From Ooceraea biroi (Eukaryota; Arthropoda; Insecta; Hymenoptera; Formicidae): a DNA stretch of 64,000 bases. The notes under the pieces are model-generated. The model ran no database searches. It was not told where the DNA came from and saw only the letters and a list, made by a program, of their open reading frames with translations. A program made the position numbers and the translations under genes. The stretch covers positions 4,030,001 to 4,094,000 of the forward strand of contig NC_039508.1 of the NCBI RefSeq assembly GCF_003672135.1, in the 5' to 3' direction. Below, piece after piece: positions 37,301 through 49,518 of this stretch; the stretch's first letter is position 1; each line of letters begins with the position of its first letter.

Positions 37301-39981
37301 CTAATGCCGACGCAGGATAGGCGCCAAGAAATGACTTTTACTTGGGACACCGTCATTCAACAATCTTTGCAATGCGAAAACACGCCGCTGTTCGCGAGAC
37401 GCGCGAGATGATGTATGAGCGAGATCGTTACTAGGCCGTCACCTCGCTGTCCTTCGTTAAAACACAGCCAGCCGATTAGTCTTGAGACAAATTACCGTGT
37501 AATTGATCATCCCCTTCAGTGAATTTTACGAATCACGAATTTCGAGCAGAATTGTATCTTGGCACACGATCTCGCATCTCGTTTTCTCGTAATCTTCTTT
37601 CATTTAGCGAAGACTCGGAGATTCTCAAGAGATACGCCGAGTGTGACTCAGCTTCCCTTGATGTGTGTGAGGCCAAACCGCAGGCAGCATCTCTCCGAGT
37701 GATTTGTCATCGTCATTACTTTTTGACTGCGTCTCTCAAAATTGTTCTCAACTCCATCATCATCATCATCATCGTAGAAAGTTCTCGTTCCGGCACACGT
37801 GCGAACGCAATAATACAGTATGCTTAATGCAAGAGTGCGCGCGCGTTAACGATTTCACTGTCTCTGACAAAAGCGAGCGTATTGCTGCGGTTTTATTCGG
37901 CGAAAACTTGTGAACGATGTTCGATGCGCTTTATCTAAAATATTTTTGACGTTACTTGTGTTTTTATGTATATGTTTCGCACATGTATATTATGTTATGT
38001 AATACATATGTCTAAATTATAAATTCTTGAAAGAGAAAAGAGACGTTAATGATCAGTACGTACGGAAGTACCAAGAAAGATTTGCTGAATATTGCAACCG
38101 CACGCGAGGCAACCGCGTGTTGTTATATATGTCGTCAAAATTGGCTCCCATTCAAGTTTCATTCAATTTTGTGGTAACTGGCTTTCAGGTCTTTGGCTTG
38201 ACGCAGCCGGACGCTGCAGCTTGCCTCACGTGTTCTTTTACAATGTTGAAACATGTGTAACGGTGTCTCTGCGTTGCGTGTAGAAGCGCTCCAGAATTAT
38301 TAGACAGATTATTTCTCCAGCTGTTAGATGCAATTCAGTAGACTCTATTTATTATTTACGCTTTTATTATTCTTTTTATTTTATTTATTACTGTTATCTT
38401 CTTATATTTACTCTTGTAGAAATTTATAAATTCCTAATTCTGGTAATTGAAAAAATATGAACAAGAGTTTTGTCAAGAGACTTGATAAAGAGTGATCTGG
38501 CTGTTTACGCGGATCCTCGAAGATTAACTTATCAAGATGTTGCAACGTTTAACGACATTAAGCAACTTTCTGATTATATTTCGTTTGTCCAATCAATCAG
38601 CGCTCTCTCAAGCGTCTTTTCCAGCATCTTCCTCTGTGCACGGAAACGCGAATCGCATTCCGACAGAAACGAACCAGTTCAGGATGTCGGGGCGTTACGC
38701 GCAGCATCCAGTTGACTCTAGCAAAAAGGTGATTCTTCTTAATTACCATGTCGGATAAACAGGTTTAAGGACAAAAGAATCGGCAGGAAGATGCGACCTT
38801 TCCACGACTCTTTTTCTTCCTCCTCGCTCGCGGATTTCGCGGACCGGAGAAACGGGTATCGACCGGATTAGAGCAGCCACGGCGCGAGATCTAACGCGAT
38901 AGTCATGGGGGAATGCATTTTTATGCTTCCACCGAGCAAGCACGTCTCGAGCGCGGTGCATGTTCCCCGAGGAATGCTACATCGCGGCGGGGCAAGATTG
39001 CATAAATATTATGTTTGCCAGTATCTCGAGTCGTTTGATGGTGACCACGAGACGTTTATACGTTTGCATGTTGTATTTTTAAATGAAGAAGAGATTCTTG
39101 CGTCTTTAATTCTCGTGAATAACTGCAAGAGTTGCAAAACTTCTCCATTCAGTATTCGGGAAAAGACATTTGTGTGCATTAATAGAATCAAGGATATATT
39201 TGTATCGTACGTGCGACGAGTATGAAAATTGTATTATAACACGAAGTCAAGTGAAATAAATTGTGGACTACCGCATTCTTCCGCGAATACTTTCCCACGC
39301 GTATGGGAATCTCAATTTGAAGTTAAAGCAATTTCTGAATAATCTTGAAGAATCCTTGGGCATTCCTGAATGACGTGCAATTCAGTTTGCATTGATGCTT
39401 TTTTATGCTTATCAATAATTAAATCAGATGTATCGAAGGATACATTACGTGATCGCACTACCAAGTCGGAATAATCTACCTCACGTTCAACTTTCTTACT
39501 TCATGAATCATGGCCTTAAATGTCAACCGGATTGTCATTGGTAATAAAATTGTTGACCGAGTATCTTTAGAAATATCAAAAACGTTCAGAAATTAGTAAT
39601 AAATTATACATTTATACTCTTGTCAGTGTAGATTGTTCATAAAAAATTGTATTAATTTTTTAAATTTAATTAACCGGTTTTTAATTTTTCGTTTCACGAA
39701 GAACGCATAAAATATTCTAACAAACTCCAAAAAAAAACGACGTGGGCGATGTCGACGTGTGAGAAACAAGATGCGTTCTTTCAGTCATTGAGATCTCCTT
39801 TCGAGTCAGAGTCGCTCCTTCGGAGAGTAACTTCTATCTCACAAGCTCTTCTTAAGAAATATCTTACTTAAGCGAGCCGAAATTTTGTTTTTAATTGCTT
39901 TGTAATACGCGGTAGTTTGTTACAGTTCTTATATTCACTTTTACACAGTACTGAAGAGAAGAAAAAAGGCACTTACACCAT
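28365..39981 (-). CDS. Long leucine-rich-repeat type I membrane protein
   Basis: Exons in order: 39981-39977, 35055-34448, 33667-33494, 32837-32719, 32552-32406, 31776-30706, 30475-29014, 28813-28365; 1344 residues, all phases consistent. The start exon holds only ATG GT; joining restores a signal peptide (MVAYLLVVFLLSVLPLNRA). An N-terminal cysteine cap follows (PCVELKRDLLIPCKCA). About 1000 residues of LRRs of 23-25 residues come next (LDLSRN, LDLSGN, LNLAGN), about 40 by length. A C-terminal cap (NPINCSCEAKHLWRWL), a Thr-rich stalk, a transmembrane helix (TLIIGIVGGVVAFIAIIVIA) near residue 1210 and a tail of about 110 residues rich in Met, Pro, Ser and Tyr complete it. Insect relatives are chaoptin (GPI-anchored) and hattifattener-type neuronal LRR membrane proteins. 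A role in cell adhesion or neuronal recognition is inferred. I cannot name the orthologue. Confidence 0.87.
35733..36177. repeat. 181-bp near-perfect inverted repeat, 83-bp loop
   Basis: The left arm 35733-35913 is the reverse complement of the right arm 35997-36177, with one visible mismatch (TACAATAA against TATAATAA). The spacer is an AT-rich 83 bp. It sits in the 4.9-kb first intron of the leucine-rich-repeat gene, so the pre-mRNA could form a hairpin of about 180 bp. No open frame or transposase is inside. It could be a foldback or long-TIR MITE, or a recent local inverted duplication. I found no clear target duplication at the ends. Confidence 0.9.
36178..39976 (-). other. Rest of first intron of the LRR gene
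   Basis: About 3.8 kb of intron between the start-codon exon and the first LRR exon. Short open frames on both strands (for example 37519-37827 and 38905-39225, + strand) lack recognisable motifs and splice context. There is a (CAT)n run near 37756. No RNA gene or second transposon was recognised. Long first introns often carry enhancers, but nothing specific is visible. Confidence 0.5.
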
Positions 39982-40560
39982 GATCGCGCCTTCCACGTGA
40001 CAACGGACGCTAACAGTGACTTGCGGTCGCCAGGCGATGTCGATTCGCTTCACCGCTGATCAGCCAGCAGCATCACCATTCACGTGGACACATCACACAC
40101 TAGTTGACACAGAGATAAATGGCTACACACACATAGAGAGAAGATAGATCACCGTGCACTCGTCATCGTCGTCGATTCGCCCGAATCTCGCGATTTTGCT
40201 ATTTCGGACTGAACGAGCTAGGTATAAAATAAATTTCTTCGCTCTTGTTTTCGTCTCGGCTCTTTCCTCCGCTGGAGAGAGGATAACGCGGCACGCGAAA
40301 TTCACACCGGAGCGGCGAACGCGCAGTCGGTCGCGCACTGGCTACTTGCTGCTGCAGGAGCGACGGAAAATTGTGGCGGAGTGAAAGAGAGGGACCCTGA
40401 GGAGGAGAGTGCCGTGCCCTTCCCCGAGGTTCGCGGACTCCGACATAACGGGGATCGCGAGTTAACTCGCGCGAGTCAACCTCTGCCGCGCCCCGCACTG
40501 CGCGCCAGATCCCATGGTCTTCCGTTGGTACAAGGAAATCAATGGCAAAGTCTAAAAGAA
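39982..40560 (-). promoter_or_regulatory. Probable promoter and 5' UTR of the LRR gene
   Basis: GC and CpG content rise from about 39990 to 40530, directly upstream of the start codon at 39981, on an otherwise AT-rich background. This is the expected position of the transcription start for the - strand leucine-rich-repeat gene. A TCAGTC initiator-like motif reads on the - strand near 40207. Open frames of 60-100 codons on both strands here are attributed to base composition. Confidence 0.45.
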
Positions 40561-40576
40561 AAAGTGTTCAGATAGA

Positions 40577-40881
40577 GACCAAGCCTGAAACTATAGACGT
40601 ATCTAAAAATTTATTTTCTAAACTTGGTCTCTCGGCAAAATAAATTTGCTACCAATTTAGTTTTTCTCAATTTATATAATATATAATATGAGAGAATATT
40701 ATATATCTATTACATTCACATCCCCAACTATATTTGGTTGCTCTCATTTGATTTTTATATCCCTTTCTTGTTTCAGGAAAAGGCGTTTAACGAGCTTGGA
40801 CCAAGCCTGAAACTAGACGTGTCTAAAAATTTACTTTCTAAACTTGGTCTCTCAACAAAATATAAATTTGCTACCAATTTA
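40577..40881. repeat. Pair of 83-bp direct repeats with inverted ends
   Basis: Copies at 40577-40659 and 40799-40881 are about 90 percent alike (shared GACCAAGCCTGAAACTA, TCTAAAAATTTA, AACTTGGTCTCT and ACCAATTTA). Inside each copy a GACCAAG start is mirrored by CTTGGTC about 50 bp later, so each contains a small hairpin. The spacer of about 140 bp is unrelated. They may be two copies of a tiny non-autonomous element or a local duplication. Confidence 0.7.
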
Positions 40882-43323
40882 TTCTTTGGAGACCCAGTCT
40901 AAGATTACGACCTACCTGTTTTAAGCACGACTTCGAGATTTCGCGTCACAAATCGTGTGGCCTGCAAGATGGGTCACGAGCGAAGGACGACATCCTGCTG
41001 CGAGAGAGTCGGCGATGACTTACTTAGTTGTCCTCGGGCGTTATCGGTGACACGTATATTGTTTGTGCAATATTGTGTTATGTTTCATTGGGTCTCCTTT
41101 GAGCACCACTCAGATTCAATACGAGAAGCATCGATGGTGGATCACATAACAGTTCTTCTCTTACATGGTACGAAGATACACCCACGGAAACGGGAACTGG
41201 AACATCGAGAGAAAGAGCGACTTGAGATCCTGAAGGTGCTCCAATATACGCAAGTTCATGAACGTAATGTCTATCGTTGCTCTCAGAAATCGGAGAGTTA
41301 CAAGTTCATGAAATCGATGTTTCTGATTTTCTTGCCGAATGTTACATCATTTTTTTCAGTATTATTTTAATACCGTTGCACATTACTCTTTTCAAATGTT
41401 ATATATCATCGCGAGATTCCTCCTGTTGCGAAGATTTACATCATCAGACTGTTAACTTTAATAATAATGAACTGATAATGTTTCAAGAAGCAAATTTTAT
41501 CGCGTTTGATTTCGTGACGGCATGCTGTCACGTATGTGCACGAATCTAATTCTCTATCGTTACTTTAGTCTAAATCATGCAAAGGCCGCAGCCTCATAAC
41601 GGGAAATCCCGCCGCCCAAAATAGGCACTGAGACCCATGAGAGAAACGATACCCAAACGAAATACTCTGTAACAGTATATGACATCAATTATCATGCAAT
41701 AAAATTCGTACAGTGCAACGTTTATTTACATCCACATGATTTTCCATAAAAAAGATATAGATATTAAAAAGATTAAGATATTAAGAACAAACTGTCCGTT
41801 AATTTATCAATTTTTGTATAGACCATTTATGTCTATACTTTTAAAATTTTTGTATTTTAATTTTAATTTATTTTTGTATTTTAATTTTTGTCATAAGCTG
41901 AGAAACTCAATTATAATCAAATAATAATAAAATTAAATCAATAATAATCAAAACAAATCTACAAAAATTCGTAACGTATCAAAATGCCACATTGTGTAAA
42001 TTGTGTAAATGTCAGCGGCGCGCCGAGCCGGACACAGTATCGCTGATGCGGAGACGAGCTGTCGCACGTAACAGCGTACTGAAAATCGCCTTGCTTGAAT
42101 GATAAAAGACTTTACGGAAATGAGAAGCAGGCGATAGCGTCTCCAGGAAGGAGTGCTTGGCCCGGCTTAGCTGCTGGCCCGGTCTCGATGGATGCGGGAA
42201 GGTGCGATCCGAGAGGAACGTTTCTCCGCCGGCCTTTCACTGCCGTCGCGCCGGTCGCGCGCTCTCCTCTTGACTTCTCCTCTTGAACGGCTCTTTTGCT
42301 AAACGATCGCTTCGCGCGCTGACCGGCAAGCCGCTCGGTATGCAGCGCGCACCGATCTCCCGCGTACCCTCGCGTACATACATACGTACACGATTCCTCG
42401 GCTAAATGCCAATGCACCTTGCGATAGGACGGACGACACGGATGCGCGGAGAACGTTGGAGCGCGTGAGGAACCTGAAAGATATCCACAAAGTCTATACT
42501 TTTTTAATTTTTGTATTTTAATTTTAATTTAATATTAATTTTAAGGTTTTAAGTTTTGTCATACGCTGAGAAACGCAATTATAATCAAATAATAATCAAA
42601 TCAAATTATTATCTACATGAAAGTAGGATCGCAAACGCGATAGTAGGATCACCTGCAAGAAACGTACTTGTAGAATACTTGTTAAGATATTAGAACAAGT
42701 GTGAGAATTTTGAGCAATCAACTAAAATCAATGCTATTTTTTTACGATACATGTACGACTTAAGCTGACATTACAGCGAAAGGGGTTATAAACTCGTAAA
42801 ACATACTTTCGGGAGTTTTGAGTTTCTTTTGTACCTTGATTCTTTTGTAAATGTTAAAGAAAGCAACAGGATAGAAGTATTATTTTAGATAAAAAGATCT
42901 CTAATGTAGATATAATGTAAATAAATTATAATTACTCAGTAATTAAATCCTCATTATTCCACTTCGATAGACATCAAGTGCAACGAAAGAGGTCGCTAAT
43001 CGATCATGATGCTTCGATCGATAGAGTGCATATGAATTCTTTTGTAAACAAAATAATGCGATAATTATCTTTGACATTTATCACAATATCGCGTTGTTTG
43101 TTTAAACTCCAACGAACGTATTCAACGAACCTATTTGTTTCAAGAAAGTTTAATGACTTTCTACTAATGCGCATGTTCGGGAAATTCAAAATCCGTCCGC
43201 GATTGCGCCTAACTTCAAGGCATCTGTTTACTGTCTGTCACGATCTGTCAAACGCCGAGGTCTGGCGAGCGTTTATCGTTGTTTATAATAATTACTTTGC
43301 CGATCGACAAATAACCTAAAACA
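40882..43323. other. Intergenic, 2.4 kb; no gene seen
   Basis: This lies between the LRR promoter (- strand) and the Vps16 start codon (+ strand). No reading frame is convincing. Apart from the direct-repeat pair at 41831-42600, it holds unremarkable AT-rich DNA. The Vps16 promoter must lie at the right end; the start context AAACAATG at 43320-43326 fits insect initiation. Confidence 0.45.
41831..42600. repeat. Direct repeats bracketing a GC-rich block
   Basis: Repeat copies lie at 41831-41937 and 42492-42600. Both start GTCTATACTTTT, pass a TTTTTGTATTTTAATTTT stretch, then TTTTGTCATA(A/C)GCTGAGAAAC and end TTATAATCAAATAAT. Between them is a 550-bp block that is far richer in G and C (about 42010-42480) and has open frames on both strands without recognisable motifs. 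The layout resembles an insertion flanked by a duplicated segment, or a recombined element, but the repeats are too diverged for a fresh target duplication. Confidence 0.6.
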
Positions 43324-46300
43324 ATGTCGGCGATGTTGACTGCTGATTGGTTTCCTCTTGGAAGGGACGTATATTTTCGGTAAGAAGGTCTAAGAAATCT
43401 GTGATGCAAAAGTGTGGTTATGTTCGCTAAGAGACTTGATGATTCTCGATGACGCATACCGATTACATTATTGTTGTTGCAGCAAATTCGAGCTGTACCC
43501 GATATCTTTCCAGCACGAGATTTCTACCAATAATTTATTAGTAGCGGCTCCTTACGGGGGTTCTATCGCCGTCACGAGAAACCCCAAGAAGCTGGTCAAA
43601 GTTCAGGGTGCTAGCAAACCCCTGATATTACTGTACACGTCGTCAGGGAAGTTGACGGCTAAGCTGCAAGTAAGATTTGTAAAACTTAACACGTACAGAC
43701 ACACAAGGACTCGAAAAAATTTAAATCATTTATCGGACATCGATGCCGCTGAAGTGTAAGGTTGCTTAATGCTGTTTGTTTTTGTTCTTGTTCAGTGGAG
43801 CAGCGGGCAGTTAATATCATTCGGCTGGTCACAGCAGGAGGAATTGTTATGCGTGCAAGATGACGGCATGGTTCTCATATATGACATGTTTGGAACTTAC
43901 CAGCATACTTTTAGCATGGGAAACGTAAGTCGGGGATAAAGTACAAATTTTCCTGCTCCAAAGAAATTGTTTTCAAATAATGCTAAATTAACTTCAGATT
44001 CGGAGTTTAATTTAACTTTCTCCCTCCAGGCGGCCAAGGATACCAAAGTTATTGATGCAAAATTCTTCACTACGCTGAACAGCACCGGTATAGCTGTTTT
44101 AACATCCACCAATCGAATATTCCTGGTGAACAATGTGTCTGAGCCTAAAGTCCGACCGGTTACGGACGTGCCAAGTAAGTATAATGTATTTACTATGGTG
44201 TAACATACTCACTATTTTATTTCTTTTTTTTCTTATTTTTATACACATTACTTAACCACACTTTTATTTTTTTATTTCCTATTTATTTTATTTATGATTT
44301 ATTTTCTTGCATCTAGGATACGGATCAATTGATTGCTGGTGCATGGTACACTGCGACAGAGAGACGCAAGTAATTCTGTCGAACAGAGAGGGAGTGTTTG
44401 TGATTCATCAGTCTCATCAGAATACATTTCCACTTGTAAGCATAATATTATATCAATTGCGATATCGTTAATATAATCCATTGATCGAATTTTATCTCGG
44501 TTGAAAAGATATTTTCCGTTTGAATTGATCAACCGACGTGCATTCCGTTGTACTTTTAGAACACTCTCTTCAACAATAAGATCAATAACGTGGTAGCGAT
44601 CGCTGTGTCTGGTAATAATCGGCACATTGCGTTATACGCTGACACTGGACACTTGTACATCGGTTCGATAGACTTCAGAGAGAAATATTGCGAATGCTAT
44701 ACAAACATCAAGGAACCTCTGGCGAATATAGCCTGGTGAGTGTCAACATGATTATTTAGACGAAGCAAATTTAATAAAATACGTATAAATGATAACACGG
44801 ACAATGCGAACACTTGCAGGTGTGGCACGGAGGCTGTGGTATGCAGCTGGAGCAGCACGATAATGGTAATAGGTCGTACAGCCGAGACGATAGTGTACAA
44901 TTACGATGGCCCGGTGCACTTGGTCAGCGAGGTGGACGGCGTACGTGTATTGTCGAGCAGCTCCCACGAGATGATACAAAAAGTGCCGAACGTCGTTCAA
45001 AGGATATTCAGGATCAATTCAACGGATCCTGCCTCCTACCTGCTGGAAGCGTCCAAGCAGTTTCAGAAGAAGAGCCATAAGGCTGACAGTTACATAGATC
45101 TAGTGAAGGACAAGTTGGACTCGGCGATAAGAGCGTGCATCGACGGAGCGAGTCACGAGTTCGACTTCGAGACGCAGAAGATTCTAATGAGGGTAAGTAA
45201 TTTGATGATCGTATGCAGGCATCTGCTTGAATCTGCCGGGGTTGTAACATCGTCAATGAGTCTTCTCAGGCTGCTAAGTTCGGCAAAGGATTCAGCAAGA
45301 CTATGGATGCAGAGTATTACGTTCAAATGTGCAGGACTCTGAGAGTCCTGAACGCGGTGAGGCATCCTGCGGTGGGCATTCCGCTAACGTATACGCAGTA
45401 TCCTTTTTTTAAATATATTTATTATATATTTATATATATTTTTTAAATATATTTAGTTTATGTGCGTCGTGTAAAGATCTTTTACATTTTATACTTGTTT
45501 ATTCTTGTTGTAACTGTTGTAAATCTCTCTCTGTTCAAATCCTTATCGTAACTAGATTTAATGTTCTCACGAATCAAGTGTTGCTGGACAGGCTGGTAGC
45601 ACGGCGACATTATTATTTAAGTATACAGATAGCGCGTCACTTGCAACTGCCTGAGATTGACGGCGAAAGTAGAATATTGGCACACTGGGCTTGCTACAAG
45701 GTACGACAGATTATTTCTGTAATGAATAATTATAAGAAAATATTTAAAAATATAAATATTTGTAAAAAATCTTTTATAGATATGTTTTTATCTGTATTTT
45801 GTAGGTAAAACAGACACAATTAGACAAGGAACAAATAGCAGAGGAAATAGCCGATAAATTAGGATATGCTCCTGGTGTCTCGTACAGCGAAATCGCGAAA
45901 AGAGCAGCGGATTGTGGACGAAAGCAGCTGGCTATTAAAGTAAATATATAATTTATATATATATATATATATATAAATAGTATAAAATATATAATTTTTA
46001 TATATTATTGCATCTCAGTTAATCGACTATGAACCACGTGCGCATCAACAAGTACCACTTCTATTGACGCTTGGCGAGGAGCGAGCCGCCTTGCACAAAG
46101 CTGTGGAAAGTGGCAATACAGATTTAGTTTACACCGTCATTCTTCATCTTCGTGAAAATATGACTCTTGGAGATTTTCAGGTAAGCGATGATACAGCTTC
46201 TGTTTTATGAGAACAGGTGTGCAAAATTTATATATAATTTTCTAATGGTCTGTATTGCAGATATCTATAATGCACTGTCCCCTAGCAATGGCACTGTACA

Positions 46301-47382
46301 TCAAGTATTGCCAGAGCCATAATCGGGAGACGTTACGTGACATTTATAATCAGTACGATGATTTTCATTCGCAAGCAGTATGGTTTATCACCGAGAGCTA
46401 TCAGCGAAAGGTAAATAATTTTCGATTGACAAAATAATTTTCGTATTTGTGGGTTAAATTGTTTTTATTTTTCACAATCTATTGAGGCAAATTACCGTAC
46501 ACTGAGAATTTCTAGAACATGATGTCAAGAGACGCGTTGTTGCAATCTGCTCAAGAAAACTTTAAACTGGCTCGAAGTGACACTAACGCATCGTTAACAG
46601 AGGAACAGATAAAGTTATTGAAATATCAGAGATCTCTGGAGGACACATTGAACGAGTCCGTCGTGGGCAAGCCCCTACACGATACTGTTAAAATATTACT
46701 ATTGCGCAATGAATTAAAATTGGCGGACAAATTACGATCGGAGTATAAAATACCAGATCGAAGGTATCTCATCCTTTCACAATTTTAAATGGAATATTAC
46801 GTGCGTGTGCTGTCTTGTATTATTTAACACAACGTTCTAATACTCTGATAGATATTGGTGGTTGAGGATACAATGTTTAGCTGACCAAGGTCTGTGGAGC
46901 GACTTGGAGAAATTCTCGAAAAGTAAAAAGTCGCCCATTGGCTACGAGGTAACTATAAATAGAGAATCCGTATTTTTACATAACTCCATTTATTTATCTG
47001 CTATTAAATAATTTAACAAATTTTAGCCATTCATAGACGAATGTCTGAAGTACAACGAAAAGTTGGAGGCAAGAAAATATTTAGCCAGAGTAAAAGATAA
47101 TCTCAAAGTGAAGTATTTGGTGAAGTTAAAGTGAGTATTTAAATTTTATGCTTCATCTTTTCAAATATATAAGACAATTAAATTTAAATAAATGAGATCT
47201 ATGAAAGTCTTACATGTATGATTTGATCATTATTATTTTGCAGCATGTTAAATGACGCGGCTCAAACAGCGTTTGATCAAAAGGACAGTTCAGCCCTTAC
47301 ATTTGTGCTGGCGCAATGTGGATCGTCGGACAGACAACTGGTGGACAAGATCAATATGTTCCTAACTGCTCTTAAAAATTAA
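43324..47382 (+). CDS. Vps16: Vacuolar protein sorting 16 (HOPS/CORVET subunit)
   Basis: Sixteen exons: 43324-43379, 43483-43669, 43796-43924, 44030-44174, 44317-44435, 44560-44735, 44820-45192, 45270-45397, 45556-45700, 45805-45939, 46019-46180, 46261-46410, 46516-46763, 46852-46948, 47027-47130, 47244-47382. This gives 830 residues against 839 in human VPS16. The N-terminal beta-propeller half contains VAAPYGGSIAVTRNP and SFGWSQQEELLCVQDDG. The alpha-solenoid half contains VLLDRLVARRHYYLSIQIA, RILAHWACYKV, GVSYSEIAKRAADCGR and LEKFSKSKKSPIGYE, all close to the animal family. Vps16 is a core class C subunit that, with Vps11, Vps18 and Vps33, tethers membranes for fusion at late endosomes and lysosomes on the cytosolic face. 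The transcript converges on PPCS with 636 bp between stop codons. Confidence 0.97.
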
Positions 47383-48018
47383 GATTTATTTATTTTTTCT
47401 AAGTTACATTTATGTACATATAATATTCAGGTAATCAAAACAACGCTTGGAAATGTCTAGTGACTTTAACCCTTTGCACTCGACTGTCTCTTCTAAGGGA
47501 AAAAGACACGAAAAGACTGCAGGTAATTATTGAGAAAAACTTAAAATGCAAACATAAAATTTGTTCGAACGAATTTCTTGTCTCTGAGTGCGAAGGATTA
47601 AGATAAGTTCAGTTTAATGAACATTTAAAACGTGGATATATCGTGATATATTTTGATAAGTAATTACATATCTCGTTTACTTTCGATTAATCGTCATCGA
47701 TTTGATTCACGCTTTTCATAATCTGTACAAAAATGTGAATGTAAAATATTTGTTGTATAAAATAGTAATATTTATAACTGGTTCTTGTACGTCATGTTTT
47801 ATAATACCAATATATACATATATATAGTAATATTATATTATGATATTATATCATAAACCTGAGGATTCCATTACCACAAAAAGCCGTTTAAATATGCTAT
47901 ACTGTCGTAACTTATATTGCCGTTCCTCATCTCCGCGGAAAATGCACTTTACGAAATATAATTATAATATATATAATTTATATAATATATATAATAAATA
48001 TAATTTAAAACAGATAGA
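47383..48018. other. Convergent 3' region, Vps16 and PPCS
   Basis: 636 bp of AT-rich sequence between two convergent stop codons, presumably the two 3' UTRs and their cleavage sites. No separate gene or repeat beyond TA-rich runs near 47960-48000 was seen. No clean AATAAA was found close to either stop. Confidence 0.55.
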
Positions 48019-49518
48019 TCAACTAACTTCATCAGAGCCTATAAACTTTGCGTGCTTCTCAACGAGATCATTTACAATTAATTGTTCAATCTCCTCGCCA
48101 TTATCTAACTGCTCATCTGTGAGAGACAAGCTGTACTCAGTTTCCTTGCTCACAATTATCACTTGCTGCTTTCGAGTTTGCAACATATTGGCGATTACAA
48201 GCTGAAAGAATTTTTATTTCAGATTTAAATATATTTTGCGGAGTGAGAAGAACTATATACATATATGTATTTCAATAATAATGCTTACATTATGATGATA
48301 CTTGTTGAGAGCAGTCCTCGCTTTAGATATCAGCAAATTTTCATCAGTTTCCAGTTTAAAGGAAATCACAAATGCCTTTGGTACCCATAAACTGACTAAC
48401 GGAGCTAAAATCTTTGGTACTAAATGAAGAGATATGGTCGGCGGCCCGCTCGAGGGAATCTTGTGAACTGACTAAAGCAGGAGATTCATTAATCAGGCAA
48501 TAAAATACAATACACTACCGTAATATATAAATTCGCCAAGTATGTTTACCATCTCATTGGAGGGAATGTAAAAATCTGAGACTGCTGCTGCCAAGTATAG
48601 AATAGCCCCGTTTCCCAACGGTGCTAGTGCTTGGCAAGCAGATCGCAGCAGCCAGAGATATTCGGAAAGAGTCGTAAAAGTAAGTTGTAATAATTTTCCT
48701 TGATCAAGCGCTTCTCTATATTTTCGCAATATCGTTGCCACTTTTTGCGTATATTCCGGTAATACTAAACAAATATAAATGTTTAATTAAATTGATTATA
48801 TGTGACTATGTGTGTTTACATGTATTCTATGTAATTTACCTGTAATGACAGGGTTCTCGCTATTATCTGACACTTGTAGCAAGTCTAAAAATTTCTGAAA
48901 CTGCCTCGAGAAAGGTTCTAAGGATTTGATTCTGAAAATAAAAATACGTCTTTTATATTTATATCCACTGTATGATTTTATCAAAATGTATAATTAAAAA
49001 TATAGTAAATAAATAATAAATTAATACAAATCTGCATAGCACTACCTTCCACATTTATTAAAGAAATATCCAAAAAATAACAACTGACAATATATAGCTA
49101 ATCTTATTTTATTTTTATATGCAATGTAAAAATATTCGTAATTTAGGATCAATTACCGATGCATAAAAATGACTGCATATCCTTGCTCCAAGAAGTATTC
49201 AGCTGAAACGGATCCTCTTGTGCCTGCACTAAAGTTATCGACAAATCTGACAGTGTTGTGTTCCAAAGGTATCGTCGTGCCTCCACTCTGTGACATTTCA
49301 GTTAAAATGTTATTTTAACTGATTTAAAAATGAATTATTAAAAGTAGAAGACTTTCATGTGTGCAACGTTGAAGTCTGAAAACTCTTACCGTTACCAACA
49401 CCACTTTATTGCCCTTCTGCATATGCTGCTTGGCAAATTCTCTCAGTGCACTTTCATTCTGCACCAGATCCTGAGGAGGTGGTTGCTTCGCATAGAATTC
49501 TTCCCATGCCGAAACCAT
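48019..49518 (-). CDS. Ppcs: Phosphopantothenoylcysteine synthetase
   Basis: Exons in order: 49518-49390, 49287-49157, 48931-48840, 48764-48550, 48471-48289, 48201-48019; 310 residues, human PPCS has 311. It joins cysteine to 4'-phosphopantothenate, the second step of coenzyme A synthesis, in the cytosol; animal forms use ATP. Visible landmarks are LVTSGGTTIPLE with the nucleotide-binding glycines, VRFVDNFSAGTRG, YLAAAVSDFYIP, and the C-terminal VPKAFVISFKLETD and VEKHAKFIGSDEVS. The splice acceptor at 48472 was chosen over one four bases inside because only it keeps the frame (SVHKIPSSGPP). The start Met (MVSAWEEFYAKQ) is the first in frame in this exon; GTG codons lie upstream in frame but no ATG. 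Confidence 0.96.

Noticed and set aside
37741..37775. (ATC)n/(CAT)n run suggesting a repeat array
   Set aside because: A simple microsatellite of a few units; no spacers, so not an array of biological interest.
41581..41640. GC-rich stretch that might be a tRNA
   Set aside because: No acceptor stem pairing and no GGTTCGA-type B box in the right place.
42112..42490. Open frames of 63-101 codons in the GC-rich block
   Set aside because: No recognisable motif and frames open on both strands; attributed to base composition.
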